Below are positions 9,008 through 17,886 of a stretch of 64,000 bases of DNA, in pieces. The position numbers and the translations under genes were made by a program. The stretch spans positions 744,001 through 808,000 of the forward strand of contig NZ_CP171225.1 of NCBI RefSeq assembly GCF_043226085.1, read 5' to 3'. The first letter of the stretch is position 1, and every line of letters starts with the position of its first letter. The notes below the pieces were generated by a model that did no database searches, was not told where the DNA came from, and worked only from the letters and a program-made list of their open reading frames with translations. The DNA comes from Amaricoccus sp003258405 (GTDB lineage: Bacteria > Pseudomonadota > Alphaproteobacteria > Rhodobacterales > Rhodobacteraceae).

Positions 9008-9938
9008 GAGCCCACCCGGAAAAGAGTTGAGCGTCTTCAGTTGGTTGTGGTTCCGTTCGGTTTGCACGCTGAATGGAGCCGACAATGCCCTGGACTGAAG
9101 CCGCTCGACGGGAGTATCGGCGGGAATGCCCGCGTTATGCAAGCGACCTGTTGGATCGGGAATGGGCGTTGATCGAACCTTTCCTGCCACCGCCGAGCCG
9201 CCTCGGTCGCCCGCGCACGACGGATCTGCGCGAAGTGATGAATGCGTTGCTCTACATCGCTTCCACGGGGTGTCAGTGGCGTATGCTGCCGAAGGAGTTT
9301 CCTCCGGTCTCGACGGTGCAGGGCTATTTCTACGACTGGCGTGACAGCGGCCTGCTGCAGACGATCCGTTTCGCGCTGACGATGGAGACCCGGGACCTGG
9401 AGGGGCGGGAAGCCAGTCCGAGCGCGGGCGTGATCGACTCCCAAACCGTGAAAACCACTGAAAGCGGGGGGATTTCCGGTTTCGATGCCGGCAAGAAGGT
9501 CAAGGGGCGCAAGCGCCATATTGTCGTGGACACCTTGGGCCTGCTCTTCGGAGTAGTCGTTCATTCCGCCGATATCCAGGATCGGGACGGGGCGCCGGCG
9601 GTGCTCAGGACGATCCGCCATGCCTGTCCCTGGCTCCGTCACATCTTCGCCGACGGGGGCTATGCCGGACCGAAGCTGCGCGGCGCGCTCAGACACATGG
9701 GCGAGTGGACGGTCGAGATCATCAAGCGCTCTGACACCGCAGACGGCTTCGAGGTCTTGCCACGCCGCTGGGTCGTTGAACGGACCTTCGCCTGGCTCGG
9801 TCGATGCCGCCGTCTCGCCAAAGATTGGGAGAAATCCGTCGCCTCCGCCGAGGCCTGGATCAACATCGCCCATATCCGTCTCACAACCAGGCGCCTCGCA
9901 AGGTATTGCTATGTTTGACTGAGTTTTGAATCAGGCTC
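9008..9938 (+). mobile_element. IS5-family insertion sequence, 931 bp
   Basis: The element carries one transposase gene. Its boundaries are supported by a TAA duplication at 9005-9007 and 9939-9941, and by ends that both begin GAGCC when read inward. The rest of the terminal repeats matches poorly. Deleting the element and one TAA restores the host reading frame exactly (AVT-LSFATRLG), which fixes the ends with good certainty. A TA/TAA target duplication fits the IS5 family. It inserted into a gene that also carries a stop codon and frameshifts. Confidence 0.88.
9085..9918 (+). CDS. IS5-family DDE transposase
   Basis: An intact transposase of about 277 residues. It has an N-terminal DUF4096-type domain (LDREWALIEPFLPP) and an RNase H-fold catalytic domain with the expected acidic residues: Asp in GVIDSQTVKT, Asp in HIFADGGYAGP and Glu in VVERTFAWLGR. 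It catalyses cut-and-paste movement of the surrounding element. The frame is undamaged, unlike the host gene, which suggests recent arrival. A start at 9073 (MEPTMP) is an alternative to the ATG at 9085. Confidence 0.93.
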   Translation: MPWTEAARREYRRECPRYASDLLDREWALIEPFLPPPSRLGRPRTTDLREVMNALLYIASTGCQWRMLPKEFPPVSTVQGYFYDWRDSGLLQTIRFALTMETRDLEGREASPSAGVIDSQTVKTTESGGISGFDAGKKVKGRKRHIVVDTLGLLFGVVVHSADIQDRDGAPAVLRTIRHACPWLRHIFADGGYAGPKLRGALRHMGEWTVEIIKRSDTADGFEVLPRRWVVERTFAWLGRCRRLAKDWEKSVASAEAWINIAHIRLTTRRLARYCYV

Positions 9939-9941
9939 TAA

Positions 9942-10326
9942 GCTTTGCCACCCGGCTCGGCTTGGAAAACCCGAACATTTTCCATCTCGAGCTGCTCGGC
10001 GAGAATCCGTTCCGGATCCTTGAGCAGATCGGCCGGTTCATCGGCGACGCGGCGACCGGCAACTCCTTCCGGCACCTGGGTCGACAGTGCAAGGACAATC
10101 CACGCCAAGTACTGTCGAAGGAGAAAACACCTGGCGCCTGCACACTGTGCTCAATGCGGATCCGTTGCTTTCGCCCAAGCTCGCGGCCGCTGTTGACGCC
10201 CGCTCCGAGGTCTCGAACCGGACGCTGCGGAAGAGCCTCGCCAAGGCCCTACCCTCCGAGAATCAGACAGCGAAATCGCGTGGAGAGGGCAACACGGCCG
10301 CGAGAGAAACGGCGAGCTTTTCATAA
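9942..10326 (+). pseudogene. sulfotransferase-like pseudogene, 3' part
   Basis: This is the second half of the gene interrupted by the IS5 element. It continues in frame from the target site as LSFATRLGLENPNIFHLELL and IGRFIGD, matching FARELGVDNILVTREERL and LANFV in the intact paralogue at 10411. After about 10085 the similarity moves to another frame (TWRLHTVLNADPLLSPKLAA), so there is at least one further frameshift. It ends at a TAA at 10324-10326. Several independent lesions show that the gene is dead regardless of the insertion. Confidence 0.75.
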
Positions 10327-10410
10327 ACCATTGCAGATACACGATGCAGCGGCATGATGCCGACCGGGGCTTTCTCCCGGCCCTGCCCTCGCTGCAGCGG
10401 AACAACACGC

Positions 10411-11271
10411 ATGTTCGTGATCCAGATCGGTCTTCCCGGCGTCAGTGCGCATTTCCTGCAGCGGCATATCCTTGCAAAAGCCCGCGACCTGATTGTGCTG
10501 CGCCGCGGGCAAGGAGCGCCTGAACCTGTCCTGGCCACCTTGCGCGCCTATGTCCGCTGCAATGAGCTCAAGGCACAACTTCTGCGGTTCCGTTTGCACA
10601 GTCAGCTCGCGCCCCTCATCCAGCGCGCTCGCGCCGAAGAACGAACTGTTGTACTAGCCGACGAGTTCCTCGCCTTCGGCGCAACGAACTTCTGGCACAA
10701 CCGTGGCCCCAGCCCGGAAAAGGTGGCGCGCCGCATCGCCGGGCTTTCGTCCTACACCGTCACCGGTCTCACACCGATTCGCGTATCCCTGCTGCTGCGG
10801 CGCCAGGACCAATGGCTCGCCGAGCGATATGCGACGGCTTCGAGCGATCTTCCGATGCCAAGCCAGAGCGATTTCGACGCACGGATTGATGCGATCATCG
10901 CAGCGACAGATCCAGAGGGGCCTTTCGCATGGCTCGATCACCGCCGGATCTATCGCGACTTTGCTCGTGAGCTCGGCGTCGACAATATCCTCGTTACCCG
11001 CGAAGAGCGCCTTGCCCGCCGGCCGCGACGCACGATCGCCGCACTTGCCAATTTTGTCGAAAGCGGGGATCTGCCGCGAACCATGCGTCAGGCGATCCGA
11101 CTCGAACGCACTGCAGCGCAGACTGGAATGTCTGCTCCGCGCATGACGTGGCAGCTGAACACGACACCACCGACGCGGATCGATCTGGGAAAGGCGCGTC
11201 GTAGGCAGATCCTCTCGCATTTCGCGGATTCGGAAAAAGGCCTGCACCGTCTCATTGACGCGACCTTCTGA
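10411..11271 (+). CDS. sulfotransferase-like protein with degenerate P-loop
   Basis: A 286-residue protein that is the intact tandem paralogue of the neighbouring pseudogene. The N-terminus MFVIQIGLPGVSAHFLQRH sits where sulfotransferases have a PKTGTTFLQ-type PAPS-binding loop. Here the Lys and Thr residues are missing (PGVSAHFLQ), so catalysis is doubtful. Later segments (LLLRRQDQWLAERYA, AWLDHRRIYRDFA) follow the family pattern of the 3'-phosphate-binding region and C-terminal helices. ATG 10411 was chosen because upstream residues align with nothing in the pseudogene. It may be a non-catalytic or divergent relative. The fold assignment is based on the pseudogene comparison and is moderate. 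Confidence 0.6.
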   Translation: MFVIQIGLPGVSAHFLQRHILAKARDLIVLRRGQGAPEPVLATLRAYVRCNELKAQLLRFRLHSQLAPLIQRARAEERTVVLADEFLAFGATNFWHNRGPSPEKVARRIAGLSSYTVTGLTPIRVSLLLRRQDQWLAERYATASSDLPMPSQSDFDARIDAIIAATDPEGPFAWLDHRRIYRDFARELGVDNILVTREERLARRPRRTIAALANFVESGDLPRTMRQAIRLERTAAQTGMSAPRMTWQLNTTPPTRIDLGKARRRQILSHFADSEKGLHRLIDATF

Positions 11272-11404
11272 ACCAACCAATCGAAGGCATGGCAACTCTG
11301 CGGCGCTTGTTTTAGTTTCCATCGCATCAGGAGCATTTGTCCTACCAAGGACAATTGCAGGGAACGGCTACGGATCGAAGGCCGGGATGGCCGGAGAGGG
11401 AAGA

Positions 11405-14317
11405 ATGACCGCGAGCAAGTCGCACTACATCATCGGCATTGCATCGTCGGCCGGAGGGCTCGAAGCCCTGACACAGCTGGTGCAGAACCTTCCTGCCGAT
11501 TCGGGCGCAAGCTATGTCATCGCTCAGCACATGTCGCCAACGAACAAGAGTCTGATGTCGACTCTGATCGCGCGGGAATCGGACATGGAGGTGGTCGAGA
11601 TCGGGCAACCCATTGTGCCCGAACCGAACAAGATCTACTTCACACCGCCGAATGCCGACATCGTAATTCAAGATGAGAAACTGACTCTGGTCCCGCCCAT
11701 TGGCGGCGCGCGCACCCCAAAACCCTCGGGTGACCGCCTCTTCACCAGTCTTGCCCGAGAATGCGGCGAGAACTGCATGGGGGTCGTCCTTTCAGGCACC
11801 GGCAGCGATGGCAGCTACGGTGTACAGGCGATACGCGAAGCTGGTGGCATCACCATCGCACAGGATCTCGCCACGGCGAAATACGACGGCATGCCTGCGT
11901 CCGCGGCAGAGACAGGCTGTGTCGATCTTGTCATGTCGCCGCACCAGATCGGTCAGCACCTCCTGCGCATTCTCTCGAACCCGAGAAACCTGGATCCGCT
12001 CCGCACCGTTTCGAACAGCCGCAACAAGATGTCGGACCTGCTTCACATTCTGCTTGCGCGCACCCGCGTCGATTTTCGCGATTACAAGGAGAGTACCGTA
12101 CATCGCCGTATCCAGCGGCGGATGATCGCGCTCGGCATCGCCGATTACGAGGACTACGTCGCCCACTGCCGCTCGTCGGTTAACGAAGTCGATGCGCTCT
12201 TCAAGGACCTGCTCATTTCGGTGACACGGTTCTTCCGGGATGGCCCCCAGTTTGAATGCTTGTGCAAGGCAATCGCCGAGCAGGTCGCACATTGCGCCGA
12301 CGGACAGCTCCGCATCTGGATTGCGGGGTGCGCCACAGGTGAGGAGGCCTATTCCGTTGCGATTCTCGTTTCCGAAGCGCTTGGCGGCATAGAGCATCTC
12401 ACGAAGGACCGGTTGCTCATATTTGCTACCGATATCGACCTCAGTGCCCTTGATCTCGCGCGTGCCGGATCCTATCCGCAGTCGGCGGCGAACGATATTC
12501 CCTCGAATCTGCTCGACCGCTACTTCGAGATTTCGGATGGCAAACTGCACGTCCGGCAGGTGCTTAAATCGGTGATCCGTTTCACTGCGCACAACGTTTT
12601 CCAGGATCCACCCTTCGTAAACATCGACTTGGTGAGCCTTCGGAACCTGCTGATCTACTTCAACCCGCGGCTTCAGGAGCGGGTACTGAACCGCATACAT
12701 TATGCGCTCAATCCCAATGGCCTGCTCTTTCTCGGAACATCCGAGAGCATCGGAGCGCTCAATGTCGATTTCGAGGCTGTTTCGGAACCCAACAAGCTCT
12801 TCCGCAAGCGCAGAATCGCGCGCAACAGCTCGAAATCGAACGCAGCCAATATCACGCCTGACACGGCCCCCTGGCAATCGACGCTAGCGGACAGGCCAAT
12901 GTTGGAAGGTACTGGACTGCAGCGCGAGATGTTCGACGCACTTGCCCGGGCCATCTCTCCGAATGCGCTGCTGGTCACAGCGAACCACGACATCATCCGT
13001 GTCTACGGCAAGCTCAACGATTTCGTCGAGATTTCGGAAAACACCCGGCTCGATCTGAAACTGTCGTTGCTGAAGCCGCCACTGCGCGGTGAGGCCCCGA
13101 GCCTCTGCGCGGTTGCCCTCCGGCGTGGAAGCCGCCGCAAGGGCATACTGCACGAACTTCCGGGTTCAGACTACACGCATGTCAGGATGGAGGCCTTTCC
13201 GATTTCGATGGCAAACGACTCGGAAAAATATGCATTGCTCACCTTCACAACCTCAAGCAACGAGATTCCGGAGATCGACTACGAGAAACTCTCGAATGGC
13301 ACCCGGGACAGCATGATGCGACAGCTTCAGGTCGAGGTGCTGACGACACGGGAGGCGTTGCAGCAATCGATCGAGGAGTTGCAGACCTCGAACGAGGAGC
13401 TGCAGTCAGTTAACGAGGAACTCCAGTCGACCAACGAAGAGCTTCAGGCCAGCAACGAGGAGCTCGAGACGGCCAACGAGGAGCTTCAATCCACCAATGA
13501 AGAGCTCGTCACGGTAAACGAGGAGCTTCAGGTCAACTCGGCCGAACTGAAGGAGGTCACCGGCGAACTGACCTCGGTCCTTCAGTCGGCCCCCTCGGCC
13601 ATTCTCGTTGTCGACAACGCGCTCCAGATCGTACGTGCAAGCCGGAGCGCAGAGCTTACCTTCGACCTGCCTCACACGACCAACAAGCGCGTGCATCTCA
13701 GCCAGTGCGCCCTGCCCGCGGGGTTCCCTGCACTCACGCATATCGCCAACGAGACGTTCCGGCTGCGCGAGGTGCAGGAGCATCAGTTCGAGCAAGGATC
13801 AAAGATCGTCAGTTTGAAGTCCGCTCCATTCTTCGACGAGAATGAAACGCTGCGCGGCGTGACGTTGATCTTCTCGGAATATGACGCCTACGAGGAACAC
13901 ATCCTGCGCGAGGAACTGATAACGCGTGCACGCCTGGTCGAGGCCGCAGATGAAGTTGCCCATTTCAAGGTCGACCTCCGTGACAACAGCGTCACTTGGT
14001 CGGAGAAGATGTTCGACATATTCGGCATCGCACCAGATGGTCAGGCATTAAGCCCGGAAGAGACCGAGGCGCGTTTCGACACCGCAACGCGGGACCTCGC
14101 CCAAAGCGCAATTAGCAAGTCACTTCGGACAGGCAAGCCGTACTACCTGAAGCGGGTACTCCTCCGAGCGGACAGCCGGAAAATCGATGTCGAGATTCTC
14201 GGAGCGCCCGTTCATGATGGCAAGGGCGTTGTCGTGGCGAACGTGGGCGCTGTGCGGAAGCTGGGCGACCATGTGGAACCGACGCTCCACTCCGATTCTG
14301 GCGCTGATGACACCTGA
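11405..14317 (+). CDS. CheB-CheR-PAS fusion protein without kinase domain
   Basis: The 970-residue protein joins a CheB methylesterase domain (Ser in IASSAGGLEAL at about 15, His in AQHMSP at 42, Asp in GTGSDGSYGVQ) to a CheR methyltransferase domain (SAM-binding IAGCATGEEAYSVA). A long coiled coil of seven-residue NEELQ repeats follows, then PAS-like domains. Such fusions often end in a histidine kinase; this one ends after the last PAS region (PTLHSDSGADDT). It probably modifies or senses chemoreceptor-like partners. The start at 11405 has a GGAGAGGGAAGA ribosome site; the frame upstream is not conserved in character. No receptor or CheA gene is nearby. The next gene and a leftward response regulator may be partners. 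Confidence 0.92.
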   Translation: MTASKSHYIIGIASSAGGLEALTQLVQNLPADSGASYVIAQHMSPTNKSLMSTLIARESDMEVVEIGQPIVPEPNKIYFTPPNADIVIQDEKLTLVPPIGGARTPKPSGDRLFTSLARECGENCMGVVLSGTGSDGSYGVQAIREAGGITIAQDLATAKYDGMPASAAETGCVDLVMSPHQIGQHLLRILSNPRNLDPLRTVSNSRNKMSDLLHILLARTRVDFRDYKESTVHRRIQRRMIALGIADYEDYVAHCRSSVNEVDALFKDLLISVTRFFRDGPQFECLCKAIAEQVAHCADGQLRIWIAGCATGEEAYSVAILVSEALGGIEHLTKDRLLIFATDIDLSALDLARAGSYPQSAANDIPSNLLDRYFEISDGKLHVRQVLKSVIRFTAHNVFQDPPFVNIDLVSLRNLLIYFNPRLQERVLNRIHYALNPNGLLFLGTSESIGALNVDFEAVSEPNKLFRKRRIARNSSKSNAANITPDTAPWQSTLADRPMLEGTGLQREMFDALARAISPNALLVTANHDIIRVYGKLNDFVEISENTRLDLKLSLLKPPLRGEAPSLCAVALRRGSRRKGILHELPGSDYTHVRMEAFPISMANDSEKYALLTFTTSSNEIPEIDYEKLSNGTRDSMMRQLQVEVLTTREALQQSIEELQTSNEELQSVNEELQSTNEELQASNEELETANEELQSTNEELVTVNEELQVNSAELKEVTGELTSVLQSAPSAILVVDNALQIVRASRSAELTFDLPHTTNKRVHLSQCALPAGFPALTHIANETFRLREVQEHQFEQGSKIVSLKSAPFFDENETLRGVTLIFSEYDAYEEHILREELITRARLVEAADEVAHFKVDLRDNSVTWSEKMFDIFGIAPDGQALSPEETEARFDTATRDLAQSAISKSLRTGKPYYLKRVLLRADSRKIDVEILGAPVHDGKGVVVANVGAVRKLGDHVEPTLHSDSGADDT
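13391..13537 (+). repeat. seven 21-bp coding repeats (coiled coil)
   Basis: Seven consecutive 21-bp units, each starting AAYGARGAGCT or close to it, encode NEELQxx heptads inside the CheB-CheR-PAS gene. The repeats form the rigid coiled-coil linker between the CheR and PAS parts. Synonymous differences between units show that it is an old protein-level repeat and not recent slippage. Confidence 0.9.
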
Positions 14318-14459
14318 GCAGGAAGCCCACTCGTTTGCCTGCAGGACAGGCAGACCCGAGCGCTTCACTGCGCTGAGGAACTGAATTAACCATTTGGAAA
14401 CCAAAGCCCCATAAGCCTCAGCAAAGGCAAAAATTTTCGTCAAATGGTGGCTATCCTCA

Positions 14460-15113
14460 ATGAACCAGGTTGTGTCGTCCCCGGAGGCATCTGACGTCTT
14501 CTCCATGACTCTGTCGCGGGTCAACGGCGGAGCTTTCTGCGTGCGCTCTGTGGAGATTACCGGCACCGTCATGCGCCACCGGATCACCTTTCCGCGTGCC
14601 GATACTATCCACGGGGTCTTTCGGGAGGAGCTTTCAGACAGCATTAATCGGCTTCTGGAACACCTGCCGATGTCGGCTCACGTCTTTTCTGACCCCGAGC
14701 TGGTGATCGAGTTGCCGAGCCTTACCCTCGCCCGACTTCGCGCCCTGATCCATGTCGCCGAGGACGGAGCCTGTCAGGTCATCCTGCGCTTTCGCTATTT
14801 CATTGGCGCACTGCAGAATGCGTTCCGGTCCGACACGCACTTCACCATACCCACTCTCGAACATCGCGAGCAGATCGCCATCCACACACTTGCTGATATC
14901 GCCACACCGATCTTCAGCCTTGCCCTCAACGGCTCCGATGTTCAGCATGATCCGAGGAGCCGGGAACTTGTCGCCCGTAAGCTGGAGGATCTTTCCCGGC
15001 AGGCCAGCGAGCTCAATTTCTACCTCTCGCTGCTCACACGCTACGTGACGGATTGTTCTCCGAAGCGCATGGAAAGCCGTGTCGCCGCTGCACCGATTGC
15101 GCGCATCGCCTGA
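14460..15113 (+). CDS. unknown protein with possible DHp-like helix pair
   Basis: A 217-residue soluble protein that I do not recognise as a family. The first 130 residues are mixed alpha/beta. Residues about 143-195 form two long helices. The first holds LADIATPIFSLAL, which lines up with the histidine-kinase H-box pattern HDLRTPLxxLAL but has Ala in place of the phospho-accepting His. No ATPase domain follows. It sits 142 bp downstream of the CheB-CheR-PAS gene, on the same strand, and converges on a response regulator. A role in the same signalling path is an inference. The start lacks a clear ribosome site; ATG 14505 is an alternative. Confidence 0.6.
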   Translation: MNQVVSSPEASDVFSMTLSRVNGGAFCVRSVEITGTVMRHRITFPRADTIHGVFREELSDSINRLLEHLPMSAHVFSDPELVIELPSLTLARLRALIHVAEDGACQVILRFRYFIGALQNAFRSDTHFTIPTLEHREQIAIHTLADIATPIFSLALNGSDVQHDPRSRELVARKLEDLSRQASELNFYLSLLTRYVTDCSPKRMESRVAAAPIARIA

Positions 15114-15140
15114 CTTCCGTGGCTATTACCCCAGCGCATT

Positions 15141-15548
15141 CTATGCGTCGCGCTGCAGCAGCTCCCTGATTGTTAACAGCAGTTCGTCGATCGGCACGGG
15201 CTTTTCGAAGAGGACGTCTGCTCCCACATCCCGCGCCGAGCGCAGCGCGCTTGCGCCTCCCTTGATTGCGAAGCCTCCCGATATCGCGATGATCGGCAAC
15301 TTCTCGGAGCTGATGTGATCGATCTGGCGTAATTTTGAGATCAGAAGCAGTCCGCCATTCGGTACATGCTGACCATCTTCCTTGACGAAAATGTCGCTGA
15401 GCAGAAGATCTACGGGATGGGTCTCGAGATGCGTGAAACATGCCGTGGCATTGGGAAGGAGCACCACCTCGTGCCCGTCTCTCCGAATGATCTCAGCAAG
15501 CAATTCGCCTTCCTCTGCGTCATCTTCCATAAGAAGCAAACGCGCCAT
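15141..15548 (-). CDS. single-domain response regulator
   Basis: A 135-residue receiver domain with no output domain. It has the acidic pocket EDD at residues 8-10, the phospho-acceptor Asp at 52 (LLLSDIF), the conserved Ser in AISGG and Lys in FEKPVP. The loop after the acceptor Asp is longer than usual (VKEDGQHVPNGG). The start at 15548 follows a strong GGGGAGGG site. Stand-alone receivers work by protein contact or as phosphate sinks. Its convergent position next to the CheB-CheR-PAS gene and the unknown 14460 protein suggests it serves that path. No cognate kinase is visible in the window. Confidence 0.9.
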   Translation of the reverse strand: MARLLLMEDDAEEGELLAEIIRRDGHEVVLLPNATACFTHLETHPVDLLLSDIFVKEDGQHVPNGGLLLISKLRQIDHISSEKLPIIAISGGFAIKGGASALRSARDVGADVLFEKPVPIDELLLTIRELLQRDA

Positions 15549-15808
15549 TCGACCCTCCCCCCACAGATCGACTACCCAGCAACGTCGCAGCGCGTTGGCA
15601 GAGCCGAACCATCCGTTTTGTAACGCGTGTTCGTGGTTTGCACGCTTTGTTGTTTGCCCTCCTGTGCCAGACATCCCCTGATCCGGCAAGCTTATCAGGT
15701 CGATGATCTCTGGAAGTGCGGCCACTATGAGGGCGCATGATGAATATTGCGGAACCCAATGCGAAACACTAGAGATGGCCTCGGACCGTGGAGGTCAGGC
15801 TGTCGCTC

Positions 15809-15893
15809 GCCCGAGTGGCGGAATTGGTAGACGCAGCGGATTCAAAATCCGCCATCGCAAGGTGTGCCGGTTCGAGTCCGGCCTCGGGCACCA
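15809..15893 (+). tRNA. tRNA-Leu (anticodon CAA)
   Basis: An 85-nt class II tRNA. The acceptor stem GCCCGAG pairs with CTCGGGC and is followed by A and an encoded CCA. The anticodon stem GCGGA/TCCGC encloses TTCAAAA with anticodon CAA, the variable arm is long as expected for tRNA-Leu, and the T loop is TTCGAGT. It reads UUG codons. Confidence 0.95.
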
Positions 15894-15947
15894 GCAGCAC
15901 CGGGATTCCCGGTGAACACTGCAAGGTATTCAACAGGCAAGAATCCT

Positions 15948-16680
15948 GTGGCGATAAAACCGTTTGCCGCCAGCGAGAAGCCACGCGAGCGTGGGTCCGA
16001 CGCGCAGTTCGTCTACGGTCGGCTGCGCAACGAGATCCTCGACCTCTCGCTCGCCCCGGGAGGACCGATTGATGAGGTCCGGCTCGCGAAACAGGTCAGA
16101 GCATCGCGGGCTCCGTTCCGCGAAGCACTAGCACTCTTGCAGCTGAAGAGCTCGTCAGTACATTCCCCAACCGCTCGACGATCGTTTCTCAAATTGACTT
16201 CCTCAATCTCCAGCACTTCTTCGACGCTCTGGCATCGATCTATCGTGTCGTGATCCGAGGAGCCGCAGCGTTTCATAAAGCCCCGGATCTGGCGAAGATA
16301 CAGGCTCCACAGGAGGACTTCGCCTAGGCCGTACTTACGCAGAATGCCCTGTCCATGATTGCCGCCGATCGGAAGTTCTAGATCGCAGTGGCGGAAGCAG
16401 GGCGAAATCCATACTATACAGCATTGTTCTCGCGATTTCTCGATTGGGCGCCGAAGACTGCTGAGGATTTAATACTCTCCTTTCAACGACCTACTTCCCG
16501 TGCAATACGTGATCGAGCAGGTGCACATGATCACGGCGAAAAGTGCTCGCTACATCGAGGCGTGCGCTCGGCTGGCAACGGTCCATGCAGAGCAGATTGT
16601 CGCCAAGTTCCACAATCTCATCAGCGCCAATCGCCTGTTATATCGAACTCTAAGAGCCACGCGCGCTTTGATAAAGGACT
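15948..16680 (+). pseudogene. decayed GntR/FCD-family regulator
   Basis: The remains of a transcriptional repressor. The first frame gives VYGRLRNEILDLSLAPGG and VRASRAPFREALALL, a typical GntR winged-helix N-terminus. A frameshift near 16135 continues as EELVSTFPNRSTIVSQIDFL, the start of an FCD effector domain. In-frame TAG codons at 16325-16327 and 16379-16381 break it, and AEAGRNPYYTALFSRFLD still matches the conserved FCD GN-P region. The last part, to about 16680, is weakly supported. It converges on a malate/lactate dehydrogenase-family gene and probably once controlled it or a lost catabolic operon. Confidence 0.8.
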
Positions 16681-16699
16681 GCCTGCGGCCTCCATGTCG

Positions 16700-17734
16700 T
16701 CAGTTAACGACATCGAGGCCGAATTTGCGCATCCGCTCGAGCGAGTCCATTTCCGCACTTGTCAGTTCGATGCCGTCCCTCAGTGCCCGACCGCGTGCCG
16801 TGAAGCGGCGCTGAGACGGCAGGCGCGCACCCTGCCCGGCGATTGCCTCGAGAAGCATCTCAGCACGGGCGAAGGGATCACCAGGACGCCCAGCGGCAAA
16901 ACGCTTCGGGCTGAAGGCAACGATCAGCTCGCCGTGATGCGGAAGGAGCGCCGTTGTGCCAAGATAATCGAGCGCCTCAGGGCTTGTCAGGTCCCCAATC
17001 ATCGCGCCAGCAAGCAGCTCGACCATGGTCGAAATGGCTGAACCCTTGTGGTTGCCGAAGGGCAGCATTGCACCAGCCAGCGCCTTCTCAGGATCGGTGG
17101 TCGCTTGTCCCTCCGCGTCGATTGCCCAGCCTTCCGGCAGCTCGGTGCCGGTGCGTCGGTGCAGCTCGATCTCGCCCCGCGCGGCTACGGAAGTTGCGAA
17201 ATCGAACACGTAAGGCGGCCGCTCCGGGCGCGGCCAGCCAAAGGCGATCGGGTTGGTCCCGAGCAGGGGCGCGGTTCCACCTGACGGCGCCACCGTTGCA
17301 TAGCTTGGGCACATGACAAGCGCGGCCAGACCCTCGTCGGTCAGCCGTTCCACCTCGGGCCAGAGCGCGGAAAAATGCGTGCAGTTATTGATTGCCATGG
17401 CAGCTATGCCGAGCTTGTGCGCCCGTTCGGCAAGAACCGGAGCGCCAAGAGCAAAGGCCGCAGTGGAAAAGCCGTCGTGCGCGTCCACCTGGATCACCCC
17501 CGCGCCATAGTCATGCAGCTCGGGATCGGTATCCGGCCGCACCTTTCCGGCCTTGACCGTCCGCAAGCACCCTTCGATGCGATAGATCCCGTGGGATTTG
17601 CAGGCATCTCTCTCGCCCGCGACGATCACGGCGGCAACTGTATGTGCCTGGCTGTGACAGAGGCCGGCTCGCGCGAAAATGTCGACTACGATTTCCGACA
17701 GCTGTTCGACGGTCAGTCTGTGGACGTCCGGCAT
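16700..17734 (-). CDS. malate/L-lactate (ureidoglycolate-type) dehydrogenase family
   Basis: A 344-residue NAD(P)-dependent oxidoreductase of the Ldh_2 family. It has the family helices at the N-terminus (LTVEQLSEIVVDIFARAG), the catalytic-region His in SHGIYRI, the segment AINNCTHFSALWPE, the phosphate-binding LGTNPIAFGWPR and the C-terminal ARLPSQRR. Members reduce or oxidise 2-oxo/2-hydroxy acids such as malate, sulfolactate, ureidoglycolate or delta-1-piperideine-2-carboxylate. The exact substrate is unknown. The ATG at 17734 has a strong GAAGGAGGGAG site. The adjacent regulator is a pseudogene, so its original control may be lost. Confidence 0.9.
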   Translation of the reverse strand: MPDVHRLTVEQLSEIVVDIFARAGLCHSQAHTVAAVIVAGERDACKSHGIYRIEGCLRTVKAGKVRPDTDPELHDYGAGVIQVDAHDGFSTAAFALGAPVLAERAHKLGIAAMAINNCTHFSALWPEVERLTDEGLAALVMCPSYATVAPSGGTAPLLGTNPIAFGWPRPERPPYVFDFATSVAARGEIELHRRTGTELPEGWAIDAEGQATTDPEKALAGAMLPFGNHKGSAISTMVELLAGAMIGDLTSPEALDYLGTTALLPHHGELIVAFSPKRFAAGRPGDPFARAEMLLEAIAGQGARLPSQRRFTARGRALRDGIELTSAEMDSLERMRKFGLDVVN

Positions 17735-17854
17735 CTTCGCTCCCTCCTTCAAGCGGCGCAAAGCGCCACATATTTGGATACATGGACCATACAAACATGC
17801 AGAGGCTAGCAAGCATTGAACATCAGCTCTGATCGTGTCGCCTGTCTGTCGTCG

Positions 17855-17886
17855 AAGCGCCTGTCGCGCGAAGCGCCTGTCGCGCG
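17855..17886. repeat. 16-bp direct repeat, two copies
   Basis: Two adjacent identical copies of AAGCGCCTGTCGCGCG are followed by a partial third copy (AAGCG). They lie in the non-coding gap upstream of the Ldh_2 gene. The most likely origin is slippage; a binding-site role cannot be excluded. Confidence 0.8.

Noticed and set aside
13391..13537. Short regular repeat that might be CRISPR-like or a microsatellite
   Set aside because: The 21-bp units are in frame and code for NEELQ coiled-coil heptads; there are no spacers.
15809..17734. Possible genomic island integrated at tRNA-Leu
   Set aside because: No integrase and no copy of the tRNA 3' end were found downstream; the dead regulator alone is weak evidence.
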